A DNA stretch of 60,000 nucleotides. Origin: Polytrichum commune. Its lineage: Eukaryota; Streptophyta; Polytrichopsida; Polytrichales; Polytrichaceae. Where the stretch lies: positions 33,110,001 through 33,170,000 of the forward strand of contig OX485804.1 in NCBI GenBank assembly GCA_950295325.1, read 5' to 3'. Every line of letters begins with the position of its first letter. The first letter of the stretch is position 1. The translations under genes and the position numbers were made by a program. This document shows positions 22,376 through 35,100 of the stretch, piece after piece. The notes under the pieces are model-generated. The model saw nothing but the letters and a program-made list of their open reading frames with translations. It was not told where the DNA came from and ran no database searches.

Positions 22376-24050
22376 ATATTTATATATTTATGAATATACA
22401 TACACTGGTTACTTTTACTGGTCACTGGTCACTAAAGTGTCTATTCTTGAAAGAGGAGAGTAGTATTATCCCAATGACCCTTTGCCTGGTGAGCATTGGG
22501 CTATTAATATTACAAACAAGAAAACGGTAGAACCGTGAGGCTCTGTCCTTTGCTATGAAAGACTACAATTGTGGTTGATTACTTTGCTCATGCCAATCCA
22601 TGGCTATTCACTATATCAAACCTTTCTTGGATTTTGTGCACCTTCTTCTCAAATACGGGTCAAGGATTGAAGCTACTCATTTATCACCCAATTTTTTAAA
22701 AAAAAAATCAAGAACTGTTGAAATAACTATAGTTAACTAGATTTCTTTCAGTGCACTTTAGGGAGCACTTATATATATATAAAAAAACTATAGTTAACAT
22801 CCACATTACATAAAGTGGACCAAAAATAACAAGAACAAGTAACATCCAAGTGTGAACACAAAGTGGTTAGGAAATTTGCTCTTGAAACGAAGAAGTTGAT
22901 GCATAGTCTCTGTCCTACAGACAGAGCCAACAAACACTTTATTCATGCCGACTTTACAAAAGGTCTAGAGTTTCTATCTATCTATCTGGCCGGTTATCGC
23001 ATGGTTATGCAGTATAGTAACTAACAGTCTTAAAACATTTATAGAACAATCCACTACCAACACTGGCTTATACAGACTTTCAAATGAAATATTGTCATTG
23101 ATAGCCTTTTAGTTGCAAAGACACAAATATCAATAGTAAAAACCACTGATGTCAAGAGTCAAAATAGTGTGTAATATGGCTCCTCTGTAACTTTCTATTA
23201 AAATATTATTTAAAGAGGACGATATTATTCAAAGACTCAAATTTGAACATAACAATAAAAGAAAATAATGATTCAAGACTGATGACAGATGGGGAACCAC
23301 CAACTACTGTGGTCTTACAATATATTCATAATTACTGATGTGAAATGAATATTTTTCTAACAAAATTCTTGAGTTGAAATTATTAACTTCTCCATAATAT
23401 ACTTACAACCGCGATTACTAACAAAACTTTATAGCTGACCAACACTTGTTAAGATCCAAGGCTCACCTAATGTGTGCTTATATATTTTCAACTCTCGGCA
23501 CAACTCTTGTCTCAATTTCCTGAAGCTCAAACAAGACATCATATTCACATATTGATTGCCACACGTAACTTGATGCATGATCATCAAATTTCACTGCACT
23601 TCTCGCCATAAAGTCAAACTCTCGTTACATCCTTGAAGATGTAGAGATTTACAACTCACACACCCAAATTGGGGCTGTACATTACTTTACACCCTCAGCA
23701 ATTCAGCAAAGATCTATCACAAATAATCTCACAGATTCGGCTACCTAACCAAAGAGTCGTCACAAATGTTCTCACAAAATTGGAAGTGCAAGGAACACTC
23801 TGAACTAACTATACACTCATCACAAGAATGAAAAATAATACTGATTGATTGGAGGATCAGCCCTTTGGGCTTCCACCTCAGCATCCACAAAACAGTTAGA
23901 CCCAATTTTTTTTTGAAACCTAGGCTTGCTGAAATCTGAAGCAAATGTTGTCCGTTGTGGTTCCTCCCATTAGCCTCGAGCCAACCTTCATACCAATCAC
24001 AGTCCTTTCAATTTTGAATAAACATTTCCAGAGGGATAAGGCTGCTTGTA
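22376..24050. other. Intergenic DNA without a recognised gene
   Basis: A+T-rich, with scattered short ORFs (for example minus 23741-23944) that match nothing I recognise. No transposon boundary was identified here apart from the LINE tail. Confidence 0.45.
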
Positions 24051-24092
24051 TTTAATGCCTCCTGAGAGGCAATGCCAACTGTAGGTTGACCG

Positions 24093-24478
24093 GAATAAGA
24101 GATGCTTCACCCTTGATCATAGCAGCAAACACATGTGTAAACGGGAGCTGGATTAGGATGCCTTCCTGCCTGCTGTAGCAGATGAATCTTTATCATATGG
24201 ACACGATAAAAGCAGATTGTTGTGAATAAGATACGCTTCACCATAGATCATATCTGCAGACTCATATGTATACCCAAGCTGAATCAGGATGTTTGCTTGC
24301 ATGCCTGCCTGTTGTAGCAAGTAAATCTTCATCAAATGGACACAATAAACATAGGTTGGCGTGAATGAAAGACACTTCACCCTTGATCATAGCCGCAGAC
24401 TCATGTAAGCCTGAACCGGATTAGTATGCCTGCATGCTGTAGCAATAAATCTTCATCAAATGGACACAATAGAGCCCA
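24093..24478. repeat. Three-copy degenerate tandem repeat, unit about 128-140 bp
   Basis: Three units begin near 24093, 24221 and 24361 with 'gaataagagatgcttcaccctt', 'gaataagatacgcttcaccat' and 'gaatgaaagacacttcaccctt' type starts. Each contains 'ctgcctg.tgtagca' and ends 'catcaaatggacacaata'. A partial unit may precede the first. Minus-strand ORFs here simply follow the repeat. Confidence 0.85.
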
Positions 24479-24714
24479 TTATAGAGGTGATTTTCCCACT
24501 CTGTTACTGATGAAGAAAGTGGCTCTGAATGTCCTTGACACCGACTACTGCGAGTTTTTCGACTGATGCCACTGCGAAGGAAGTTTGAAGCTGCTGCTGT
24601 CCATTGCAGAGAAGAGGTTAGATGTTTGGTGAGGTTGGGAAAAATGACAAGAGATCGCATGTGCTTTGAACAGGTAAGGTAAGTGGACCTAATTCAGGTA
24701 CTTATCTTGATCAG

Positions 24715-25045
24715 ACACCTTTATTTGCGGGGTTAGGTGTGTGGGAAGGTGTGGATCTGAGAATGGACATTCATAAGATATTATATATGTTTAGAAAAAA
24801 TTGGACTACCCATTCAAATTTACAAACTAGTCTAGGTTCAACAGTCAACATAATTGGGGGGAGTATATGATCATTTAGGAGAAGAAAGACAATGTTCAAA
24901 TTGATAAAGAGCAAGATATTCATATGAGCTTCAATTTGGACTTGCTAATCATCTCGTAGTAACTTGAATCACCCATTTAGTTTCCTAAGAGAAGTGGGTG
25001 CGAAGCTCAAGGTGTCCATTTTAGGCCCACTTACCTTATTATCAC
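24715..25045 (+). repeat. Dispersed repeat family D, copy 2
   Basis: Shares with copy 1 the ordered blocks 'aacataattgggg', 'tatgatcatt', 'catatgagctt', 'gctaatcatctcgta', 'ctaagagaagtg' and 'taggcccacttac'. Identity is moderate and length similar. Confidence 0.6.
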
Positions 25046-25068
25046 CTTCTCTATAATACGAAAATTCT

Positions 25069-25470
25069 TTACTCAACAAAGCTGAGGAGGAAGCCACTGA
25101 CGATGCGTCGAACAAGCGTGTTGGGTATGTGGCGGCACAACCGACCATCCAAGTAGGCGACCGCGCTTGAGAGTATAAAATTGGTAGCCGCATGCTTCAC
25201 TCGTGGTAGCGTTCTCTCTTGTGGTGGCTCCTCTTTCGGCACTATGGCTTTCTCATTAACCAGTTCCTTTTCTTCTTCTTCCTTCTCCTTCTCGCCTCGT
25301 GGCAGGTGCAAGAATTTTTTTGCCTGTCGACGGAGGCCTTGGACCGCAATGACCACCAAGAGCTGCTCACAAAGGGCAATCATTGCTGGCCCAAGCCGTC
25401 TCTCCTGCATCCAGCAAAACCCAGACCCATGTTCAATAAAGGAAGGGGTTGCCTCTTTTTGCCATAACAA
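25069..25470 (-). CDS. Unrecognised ORF, 133 aa, possibly a single-exon gene or terminal exon
   Basis: The reading frame has a hydrophobic first half (ALCEQLLVVIAVQGL), a strongly charged centre (PRGEKEKEEEEKELVNEKA) and a C-terminal stretch ATNFILSSAVAYLDGRL...SGFLLSFVE. The composition is more protein-like than in the surrounding ORFs, and a possible acceptor (GGATGCAG/GAG) lies at about 25410, so it may be only the last exon of something longer. It lies about 0.7 kb downstream of the VPS13-like stop on the same strand. I do not recognise the family. Confidence 0.3.
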   Translation of the reverse strand: MLWQKEATPSFIEHGSGFCWMQERRLGPAMIALCEQLLVVIAVQGLRRQAKKFLHLPRGEKEKEEEEKELVNEKAIVPKEEPPQERTLPRVKHAATNFILSSAVAYLDGRLCRHIPNTLVRRIVSGFLLSFVE

Positions 25471-26036
25471 TCTTCAGCCTTCAAAAATAAAATTTCAAGA
25501 ATCAACGTCATTATATACATGCATGAATGCCGAGCATAGTCAAGTATCAAGCTCTCATTACTAGAAACCTTATTGTTGTCTATCTTCGGATGTGAAGCCT
25601 TCTCCCATCTACCAAGATTTAATTGAAGGGGTGAACCCCAAATCAAATCATTCTTAGGTTATCTAAATACCCTAAGAATCATTCCAACTGCACCGGGAGA
25701 GTACATAAGCTACTCAAGAATGTTATGATTGCATGCTTGTGCCATAACAGTCTTTAGCCTTGTAAGGACGTTCCCTTTGTATTCTAGCTTCAAGAAAAAT
25801 TCAGGGATCAAGGTCCTTGAAAGGATGTATGTATGCCGGGGATAATCAAGTAGCAAAGCCCTCATTACTTGACACCTCATTGTTGTCTAACTTTGAACGT
25901 GAGGCCTTCTCCCATCTACTGAAATTCAATCAAGGGGTGTGGAACAAATGGAGTCAGTCTTAGGCTATGCAGATAACATAAGAATTATGCCATTTACACC
26001 AGGAGTGTACGTAGGCTACCCAAGAATGTTCTGACG
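25461..26036. repeat. Two-copy tandem duplication, unit about 280-296 bp
   Basis: Unit 1 (25461-25740) and unit 2 (25741-26036) both start gccataaca.tctt.agcctt. They share 'ctcattactagaaacc', 'cattgttgtcta', 'ccttctcccatctac', 'tcttaggcta/ttat' and end 'ctacccaagaatgtt'. Divergence is moderate and small indels occur. It begins just 3' of the VPS13-like gene and overlaps the start of the preceding ORF. Confidence 0.88.
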
Positions 26037-26184
26037 CAACTTAAAAATATTAGGTTAGATTTCATTAGATTGTCTAAAGAGGATGAGAATCACAATCTTA
26101 GGAATAGGCACAAACTCCTCACGAAAACTCCACAGATATTAGATAAATTCTGTCAAGTCCTATGCAAATTTTGACAATGTAGAG

Positions 26185-29100
26185 TTAGAGAAAGGGGCCA
26201 ACATTGTCGCCTTGAAGTCGCCGGGTTGGTCTTGCAGCAGCAAGTGAGGATTCCCCTGCAAGGAGACCTTCGCCAATGAGGAATTTTTTTACAGCACTCA
26301 TGATCTCTTCCATGAGTTGCGTATTTGGAGGTAAATTTCTCAAAAGTACCTGCATTCAAATTATTCCAATTCACAAGTCAAGAATCCAGTCATCACATTT
26401 CTAAAAATCCTTTTTTGATAGGGTTCAAAGAAACAATTCAACTGTTGTAAACCTCTAGATTCAATGTGATAACAGGATAACTCAAACAAGTCTTCATTTG
26501 TGATCCTAGATTACAAAGAGAGACTGGACCTACCTCTTCATCGGTTACCTTCACTTTCAGATAGTCTTGCCTGAACATTGTATCCAACATTGCTTGCAAG
26601 TAACCCTCAATGTAGACCTGCATAATTCACATTAAAGATCTTAGAAGAACACCTTCATATAGATTTTACCATCATGCTTGAGGAGCCACAAATAGATCGT
26701 GCTAAATTTTGAGTATTACAAAGAATATGAGATTCTTCTGTACAGATAGTCCCAGCTCATTATAGAGATCAGTTTTATCATTTCCAGTGAATACTAGACT
26801 AAGAGATTTTTTAACTGCAGTATTACAATTACAATCAATAAGCCACGTGGAGAAATATACCTCATCCATACCAACGTTGCGGTCAAGTTTGACACGTCTT
26901 GTTGAGCCCCCCTGTACAACAGCACTGCGCAGGACTGCAGGCCGCATTGCAACATTCAGGATGCCACGCCTAAATCCACTTAACTGAAACAAAAATGAGC
27001 AAAATTTCCATGTTAGAATGATAATTACATCACAAACTTCTGGTTGCAAAATTATCATGTAAAAACAGTAAATTGTCAAAATAACATCATAGATTCCCAA
27101 CTAGTGTTATAATAAATTTATTTGTCTTTACATTTCTTCTGTTATGTGCCACACTATGCTATAACAAAGCAAATTGTCTCATAAGATTGATACATATACT
27201 ACAAGATAATCACGTTATACAAGATGGACGCCACCACAGGGAGGCAAATTAAGATATCCTCCAGGGCAATCTCTTGAGGTAAACCAAGTGGGATTATTTC
27301 AAGTATTCAGACCATCAGAAGGTCATAATTATTTTTACCAAGCCATCAAAGCCACTTGTCTCAGCTCCCTTGAGCACACTGTCTGACACTTCTGTTACAA
27401 CAGCAAAGAGGAGGTTTGATCCAGCAGCTTTCACCTGTCCAAAATATTGCCCACAGCTCAATGCAGTCCATGAACCATTTTCCATTGTCCACATCGGTGA
27501 TTCATCTAACAATGATGTTTGTTGATTTTGAGCACATAGTCCAATCTCATTGTAACACAAGTATTTGTGGAGCCCATTCTTAACTACAAGCTTTGCATAT
27601 ACCGCTCAAACATAGGTGTCCAATTAATGGGAGGGGCTGCATAAGCCCCATTCACATTAGATATTATTCCACATGAAACAGATCATCAACCATAAGAACG
27701 TGTTTAGCCAAATGTTCTAAAGAAATCTCAGCACAAGTCTCAGACCATACCGTATGCTCAACATCTCCCAACAGTCGACTGGTTCCTCCTTGTCCCTTCT
27801 TACGTAAGCCTTTGCTAAGTACATTGAACATTCCTGCCCCAGAAAAACCATCAACAAAACTAGAAAGAGCAGGTAGCTACAACACTCTGGGAAATTGTTT
27901 CAGGCTTATATAGAAAGATTTGAATTCCTTCAGGAATCCATGGTTTTTCGAAATAACATTGCAAGGACTTCTAAGACACACAGGAAAGTGACTATAGGAA
28001 TCTCATAAGCAAGAGCAAGCACCTTGTAGGACTGTAATTCATCACGAAACCGAGGTTGTTTGAACCATAATTGCAAGGTAGTTGCTAAATTCCAGTACCA
28101 TAAGGTGCTTCCTGATTCATCTTTTTTGGTGCCAAACTACAATTTCTAGTGGGCTTTGAGTGAGCCTCAAGCAATATAAGAGTGCCATGAGACAAACTTT
28201 AAAGACTCTCTGTAGGTATATTAAGAACATGAATAGTACCTAGTGTGAGGCCCTGGACATCAACAGAGCCATTGGAAGGGTCGAAAAAGACATCAAGGGA
28301 AGATGACGCTGAGTCGTCAAACAATGAAGCAAATGCTGGTGGCAGAAGTGAGCTTCCTCTTGCAATATAGATGGCTCGCATAGCATACCTGAAATTGTTC
28401 AAATACACAGATTAAACATCAAACATTACAGTGCCAAGTATGTTTATATTTGTTGACCCCATTCCAAAAGACCAGACGTTGACTTGAAATTTGGGGAAAG
28501 ACCCTTCGCGATGGATGAAGTGCAGGTAACTGAAGAATCAAAACTTGCGTGAAATTTATCTCCAAACGAGGTCATGTGTCAATCCACATGGAAATACCTA
28601 AGGAGTGGCATAAGCAAGGACATTTTGTATAAGGATGGTACTGGATGTGGCTTCTTTACTTGTCAAGATTAAAACTGAGAAAGGTCTACAAGGTGCATTA
28701 CCAAGAGTAATGTTGAGCACATTTCACAGCTAACTGACGATATGTGAGCAAGGCATTGGATAAGAGCACGCCATTCAGCTCGACCTTGAATCCTCGCACA
28801 GCTGGCACCTGTAACATGCTTGTATTGCACAATTTTAGCACCAACACTAAAAACGTTGAATTGATAAAAGTTAAATCATGAAACTTGGATCATAATATTG
28901 CTTTACAAAAAGTACTACACTTTGACCTTTTAGCAAGATACGAATTATCAACAGACAAGATTCAGACTATGGTCACATAATGGCAGATCAATTTGACCTT
29001 GATGACTGTGTGGAGAAGGGCTCTTAGTGTTTCTTGAGCAGATGTGTAGTCAGCTCGTGGGCTTCCTGGTGTAAAGCTTGCCAATATCTGTCCATCAACC

Positions 29101-32100
29101 CACCAGGAGAGTTAATTTAACGGCTAAGTAATCACATCCAAAGCTATTTGACACTTCAGACATATATTCTTTTTTTCAGTTCAAAGTAAGTGATTTTGAG
29201 AGATACTATTATTCAATTTCGTAAAACTCAACCTACCAAGACAATGACAACATTGTAAATTGTTGCCACTAAAATAGTATATTAGCCAACTTGGATTGAA
29301 TTTGACCTTAATTGGATGAATCTCAAAACGTTCATAGTATATGAGACGACTTGGCCCGGTGGACAAAGCTAGAGAGGTCCTATAAAATGGTGCCAGCTTC
29401 ATCAATGTGTCTTCGTCAATGTTGAGATCCACAGCCTGCAATAAACCTCAATTATATTTAGACACATCTTCCCAATATTGACACTGAACATCAAGGATAG
29501 CCCATAAGCTCAGCAATGACAGCAATCTTAGCAAAGGATCTTATTGACTCTAATATGAAGCTCAACATACAAGCTGCCAAAGAGAAAATCAAATAGGCAC
29601 CCCAATAATTTAACAAGTTAATGAACCATAAAGTTGGATTAATATAGGGATTGTTCCTTCCTTGCAAGTGGTTATGAATCTTACACCCCTCTGAATTCTG
29701 GTTGCCGAAATGAGGGAAAACCAAGTGCTTAAACCCAAATTAGAAAAGCAATAGAGATGATTTTCTGAGACATATTAATTGCAACATCAAGTCATACACC
29801 AATGTGTTTATGAGGAGACAACATGAACCTGCAAAAGAAGAGAAGCATAATGAATCTGGATAGGATTAGTCCCTCGATGTGCCACAACGCAGGCAACATG
29901 CAACACTACTTGTCCAAGCTTGTGAGCATCTTTTCCGTGAACCCGTAACATGTGTGATAGTGTTGCTCCCTGCCACTTCACATCTACATCCAACCGCTGG
30001 CCACCAACACCATAATATACATAGTGGTCAGAGTTGCCGAGAAAGTATATCCATCGGTACCTAAATCTCGTTTTCACAACAAGTTTCTCCTTTTCTAGGA
30101 ACACCATTCACATACAGGACTGAATCTTGACTTTATTCAGAACATGCACGCACAATTTCCATTTCACATTCCAATTCAACCTAAGGTTGTCAAAGTCTGG
30201 TCCAAAGTTAAGACACAATTAGAGTAACCATGATACCTCGACTTTCAGTTGACACAATGAGCATTCAGCAGTCACAATGCCTTCGATAAGAAGGTTCGTT
30301 GCACGAGCAATGATGATTGGTGAATAGCTGACGCGCCTATCTGTGGATTGATCCTCAAACTCCTTCTCGCCTGAGGATGTGTCAGCAGTCTGTGACAATA
30401 AATCAACCACTTATTCAGATCTTTTCTAAAAAAGGTCAGCAAGAGTTAATCATGAGAGAAAACCACAAAATCTTGTAGTATATAATTGCTCAACAGACGT
30501 AAAATACCAAGGGAATACTAGACCAAGGGCAAAAGTATTCCCAGAACTGCAATCATTCCCTGAGGATTGGTGAATCCTGAATATTAAATTTATCCTCTAA
30601 CTCAATGTAGCCTCTGGTCAGGAGTTGTTTGCATACAGTACCTTCCATGTTCAGGAACTTTTTGGCGCATACTTGGAGGTAGTGTGGAGGTTTGAACGAA
30701 GAACATTCTATCACAGTTCAATCAGGGTCAAACTCATTTTGGCATGCCAAGAGGTGCTAAAATGAGTTTGGCCCTCAATGAACGGCAATAGATTACTCTT
30801 CATTCAGATTCAAACACTACCTGCAAGCATTAACCACAAATACAAAGAAATTATTGACTTTGTATGCAAACGACCAATTGAAAATCATAGGGTTGAACCA
30901 ACTCCCAATGTAAACTCCCATTGAATTAAGGCATAACTCTAATGACTAAAGCAGAAGCTAACTTCCATTATCAATCTCATTAAAGTGGCAAAAATGGCGA
31001 AAATCACGTGATATGCTTAATAAGATAATGGGCATTCAAATGAAAAAGGCAAATGATATACCAACCTGCTTGTGTGGTTCAACAATGCTGAAAAAGAGAA
31101 GTGGGACCTTCACTTCCACTTCCATCTGTGGTTTCCTAATATTCGACTGCCAGCCAGATTGTCTATTGGAATCACTAGCAATGCAAATCCGGACCACACG
31201 GGTGGGTCCATCCGCAACAACTTCATATCCTACATTTAGAAGCTTGCTGGCAACACCAGGACTCTCATCTTCGTTCTCAGAATCTTTTGACTCATCGAGA
31301 AATGGCAGTTGCAATGAAAAGACCTTGTTGCGCCTTGCAGCCCCAAATTGCTTCCACTCCCTAATCTTGTCCATGTTGATAACATGGCAAAGTTGAGTGC
31401 CTGCACAGATTTCCTTGTGAGATATGATAAATACAGATTCAACAAAAGCATTAAACTGATGTTGAGTTTTGAGAATGAACTTGTTTGTCATTAATCATTA
31501 CATTGTTTCATGTTGATAAAAATGTCAGTTTGCAAGGTCCAGTATGCAAAAGAGTATGAAATGGTATTAGAAATAGGTTCCTGGGGAATCTTGATAAGCA
31601 AAGACATTGCCAATGTCATGTATGGAGGTCAAAAAACACCCAAATTGTGAGTGACTTGGAATTGAATGTAACCTTCTGTATCACCTAAAGATGCTAGTGT
31701 TTTTGTTTTGAAAAGTAAAAATTTAATGAAATTATGAAGGACTTGGCTTCATATATCTGGACAAAAAAACCACCTTGGATTGTGACCACAAGCTTGTGGG
31801 GTAGCCCAAGGTCATCCCATACATAATTGACTGAAGCACCTGCTTCAAGCACCTCCGTTTGTGAAAGTCCCTACAAGCAATGATTATGTGAGGCAACTCG
31901 ATTTGTAAACATGATTATAAACACCTGTGTAATATCATATTGCATGAAAGTTACATATCACAAATCTTATAGAAAATTACTGTCCACTGCTGGCCATCTT
32001 ACTATACACGGCAGTGCCCATAGCGTGCTAAAGATAAAACTTCCCAAATAACTGAAAGTAATTGGAAATACTAGAAATTGGCTCCTTTCTCCTTTATTAA

Positions 32101-35100
32101 AATTTTATACGATGAGCTTTAACCACTTTCTCATTACAACTTTACAGGACTATTACTGCATGATGCACTTAACATAGAGCCAGAGTGCACCCAACTTTCT
32201 GGTGTGAATTTTTAAGTAATTTTCACTAGATGAACACTAACAATATGAAGTCATTTGCAGAGGAATCACTACACAGATTCAATAAGGAACTGATTTACCT
32301 TTTGGTTGTACAATAAAGCGCCAGACTGCAAAGCATTCTCAATACGATATGGAATGGAATCTGTTGAATGTCTACGAAAGCTCATGATAAGTGATGGACT
32401 ATCTTCCTGCACCTCTGCGAGTGCAAATAACAATCTCCCCTTTGATTGTTTCTGAGTATTGGACTCCAGACTTTTGCCCATTTGCCCTCGACGACGTATT
32501 TTCATCCAAAAAGAACCCAAGGCTGCAGCACAAACTGGTCCAGACCAATCCCATTCAGGGCCACGAAGTTTAAACCGAACTGTTAGTGGGGCTTGAAGAG
32601 GCTCCTGCCCAGCCTCTTTTTTACTCTTCTCATCACTTTGGTCTGGCGAAATCCGACAGTGCAATGCAGTTTTCTCACCAGAATCAAGAACCATGACTGC
32701 TGATGGATCATCCTGAAAAAACAACACATCGTTTGAGCAACTGACACTCTTCAGAGAGTTACTTTTGCCTTCACAAAACATAGGAAAAATATATCAAGGA
32801 TGCTATCTCTCTGTTCTTAAAATGACTTACACAGATCGGTTCTTAGAGTTATCCTCTAACTCAACAGGACTTACGGTTGGGAGTTGATTGTTTTGCAAAC
32901 AACACCTTCCATATTCGGTAACTTCTGATGCATAATTGGAGTTAATGTGGAGGTTTAACAAAGAGGAGTATTCTATATCGATTTATTGGGGGTCAAACTT
33001 ATTTTGGCATGTTAAGAGGTGCTAAAATAGAGTTTGGCACTCAAAGACCTGAAATAAGTTGTTCTTCATTCAAATTCAAGCGCAATCTCCAAAAATACAC
33101 CACAAGTGGAAAGAGGTTATTGATATCTTATGCAAATCAACCAATGAAAAATCAAAGGGTACTAACTCCCAATGAAAAGACCCATTATGCAAAAGGATAG
33201 CTCTATTTTTCTTTCATTATTGCTCTATAAGATGCCAGGATGTCACTGACAATTCCATACAAAGTCAAGAGAAGTTAAACAACTTCAATCAATCTCACCA
33301 ACACCCCACTCCATGGATTTTGAAGGTAAAAAATTTCAGACAGGACTACTTAAGCAGACTTTGGATTTATAGATTGTTGGGTCAGGAAAAAAGGACCTGA
33401 AATCCATCCTGGCAGACACAAATAGCTTCCCTTGATTTGTTCACAACAATGTAACGTGGCGCAAGATGCACTGTCCGTGTCGGATTGGTGTCTCCAACAG
33501 CAGGAAGCTGCAGTTCTACTCCTAATTGAACTCGTTGATCCGAATTATTTGAACTTGCCACTTTCAGACTTATCTCTGTTGACCCCGCAAGAAGGTCGAG
33601 ATCTAATATGGATGGTTGTGCATCTGGAACAACTTGCTTCATCATCACTTTACTAGACCTGCAAAACTCATTAAATGGAACATCGTGAAATGAAATCATC
33701 AAACAGAGGTTACAATCTCCAGATACGTTAAATGTTTAAATTTCTGCAGATTTTAAACCAAACAACAATGCCTTTCTCATACTTGATGCAGATTAAAAAT
33801 AACTTCTAAGCAACAATCTGTCTCATTCAAGAAAACATGATTTACCATTGAATTGAATGAAATTATGTTTCACTCTACCAAATCAATATGCATAATCAGG
33901 CCAATGCAAGAAACGCACTTGTTAAACCAAGATATTTTTGAGCCAGGTTGAAGAGTGGATACTGTTTCCTCTTGTGGCCACTCAAGATTAGAATCGTTGG
34001 ATTTCCCTCTCCTCCTGCACAGCCACACAAGTATCATCAAGGGTTTGTAGGGTATGGAAAGACACTTGTAACTCATGACATTGCATCAAACAATCTCTAT
34101 AATACAATTTCTTCAAGTATGCCATGAATGGGGACGTTTTCAAATGCCTACACTAAGCATCAAGAAATCCCTTGTGAATGGGCATCCCATATGTAACAAC
34201 AACCAACTCATCACAAACATCCCTCCACAAAAACCTGAAAAAGCAGTGCACCACACATAAACTCATCAGACCATAATGGTTTGATGAGTTTCTGTGTGGT
34301 GCACTACTTTTCAGGTTTTTGCAGTGAACTTGTGAAAATATTGTGAAATCCAGGACAACCACCTACTCACCAGAGATAGGAGCTTCTCTGCTTTGGCGCA
34401 CAATACAGAAGTGGTACGTGGCTATCATTGTGCAGGGCGTACTTGGTGTACAGAACCACCTAAAAATAATGTAACCCACAAACAATTGTGATGAATTAGA
34501 TCATCAAATTCAAGTATTCCCAAGTAGCCTACACTTAATACCAAATACTTGTCAATCAGGCTTATATGAGACATATTTGGTGGTTATGAATCCTGGATTT
34601 TTATTTTTATTTTTAGAAGCAACTTACTAATACTAAGTAATGAAGACTTGCCTCAAGAACACCATCATCATCTTGATGAACGTTCATCAGTCCATAGTGA
34701 GCACCATCCCCAAAATCCACCTGGAGCTCCATCTCCCGCAAACCACCTCCTTCAATTGAAGCATCAGGTGTGTTTTTATCGCGAGAAAATATAGGGACCT
34801 GCTTACTTGTCAGGCCAGATCTATGGTGCTTAATGACCAGAGACAGATTACCAAGATCTGCGTACATGAGTGCTTGTTTTCCAGCTGTGATGCTGATTTC
34901 ATTCTTGGGCTGTGAAAGACTACCAGCTTTGCCCCTTGCCCTACCTGCCAAATAGGAATTTCTATTTTAGCTGCCCTCAGATGGCATCCCATCCACCAAG
35001 ATTTGAGTTGCACAACCAGCTATAGCCAAATCAATCATAAGGCATACACAGCATGACCACCCACCCAAATGCATAACCCAATTTGGGTTGGGTGATTATC

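Larger units (their letters stand above)
26185..34014 (-). other. VPS13-like exons 27-42 (SHR-BD/APT1-like and C-terminal domains, residues about 2592-3489)
   Basis: Exons: 34014-33919, 33658-33397, 32712-32299, 31870-31774, 31400-31066, 30389-30237, 29996-29829, 29435-29307, 29087-28998, 28808-28702, 28388-28240, 27833-27751, 27578-27339, 26983-26861, 26617-26534, 26349-26185. The first five carry the SHR-BD-like region. Exons 33-36 carry QRLDVDVKWQG, YERFEIHPIK, ILASFTPGSPR and FKVELNGVLLSNALLTYRQL. The last exons give FRRGILNVAMRPAVLRSAVV, LDRNVGMDEVYIEGYLQAM and VLLRNLPPNTQLMEEIMSAV, then a short basic tail. All junctions are GT-AG and in phase. Confidence 0.9.
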
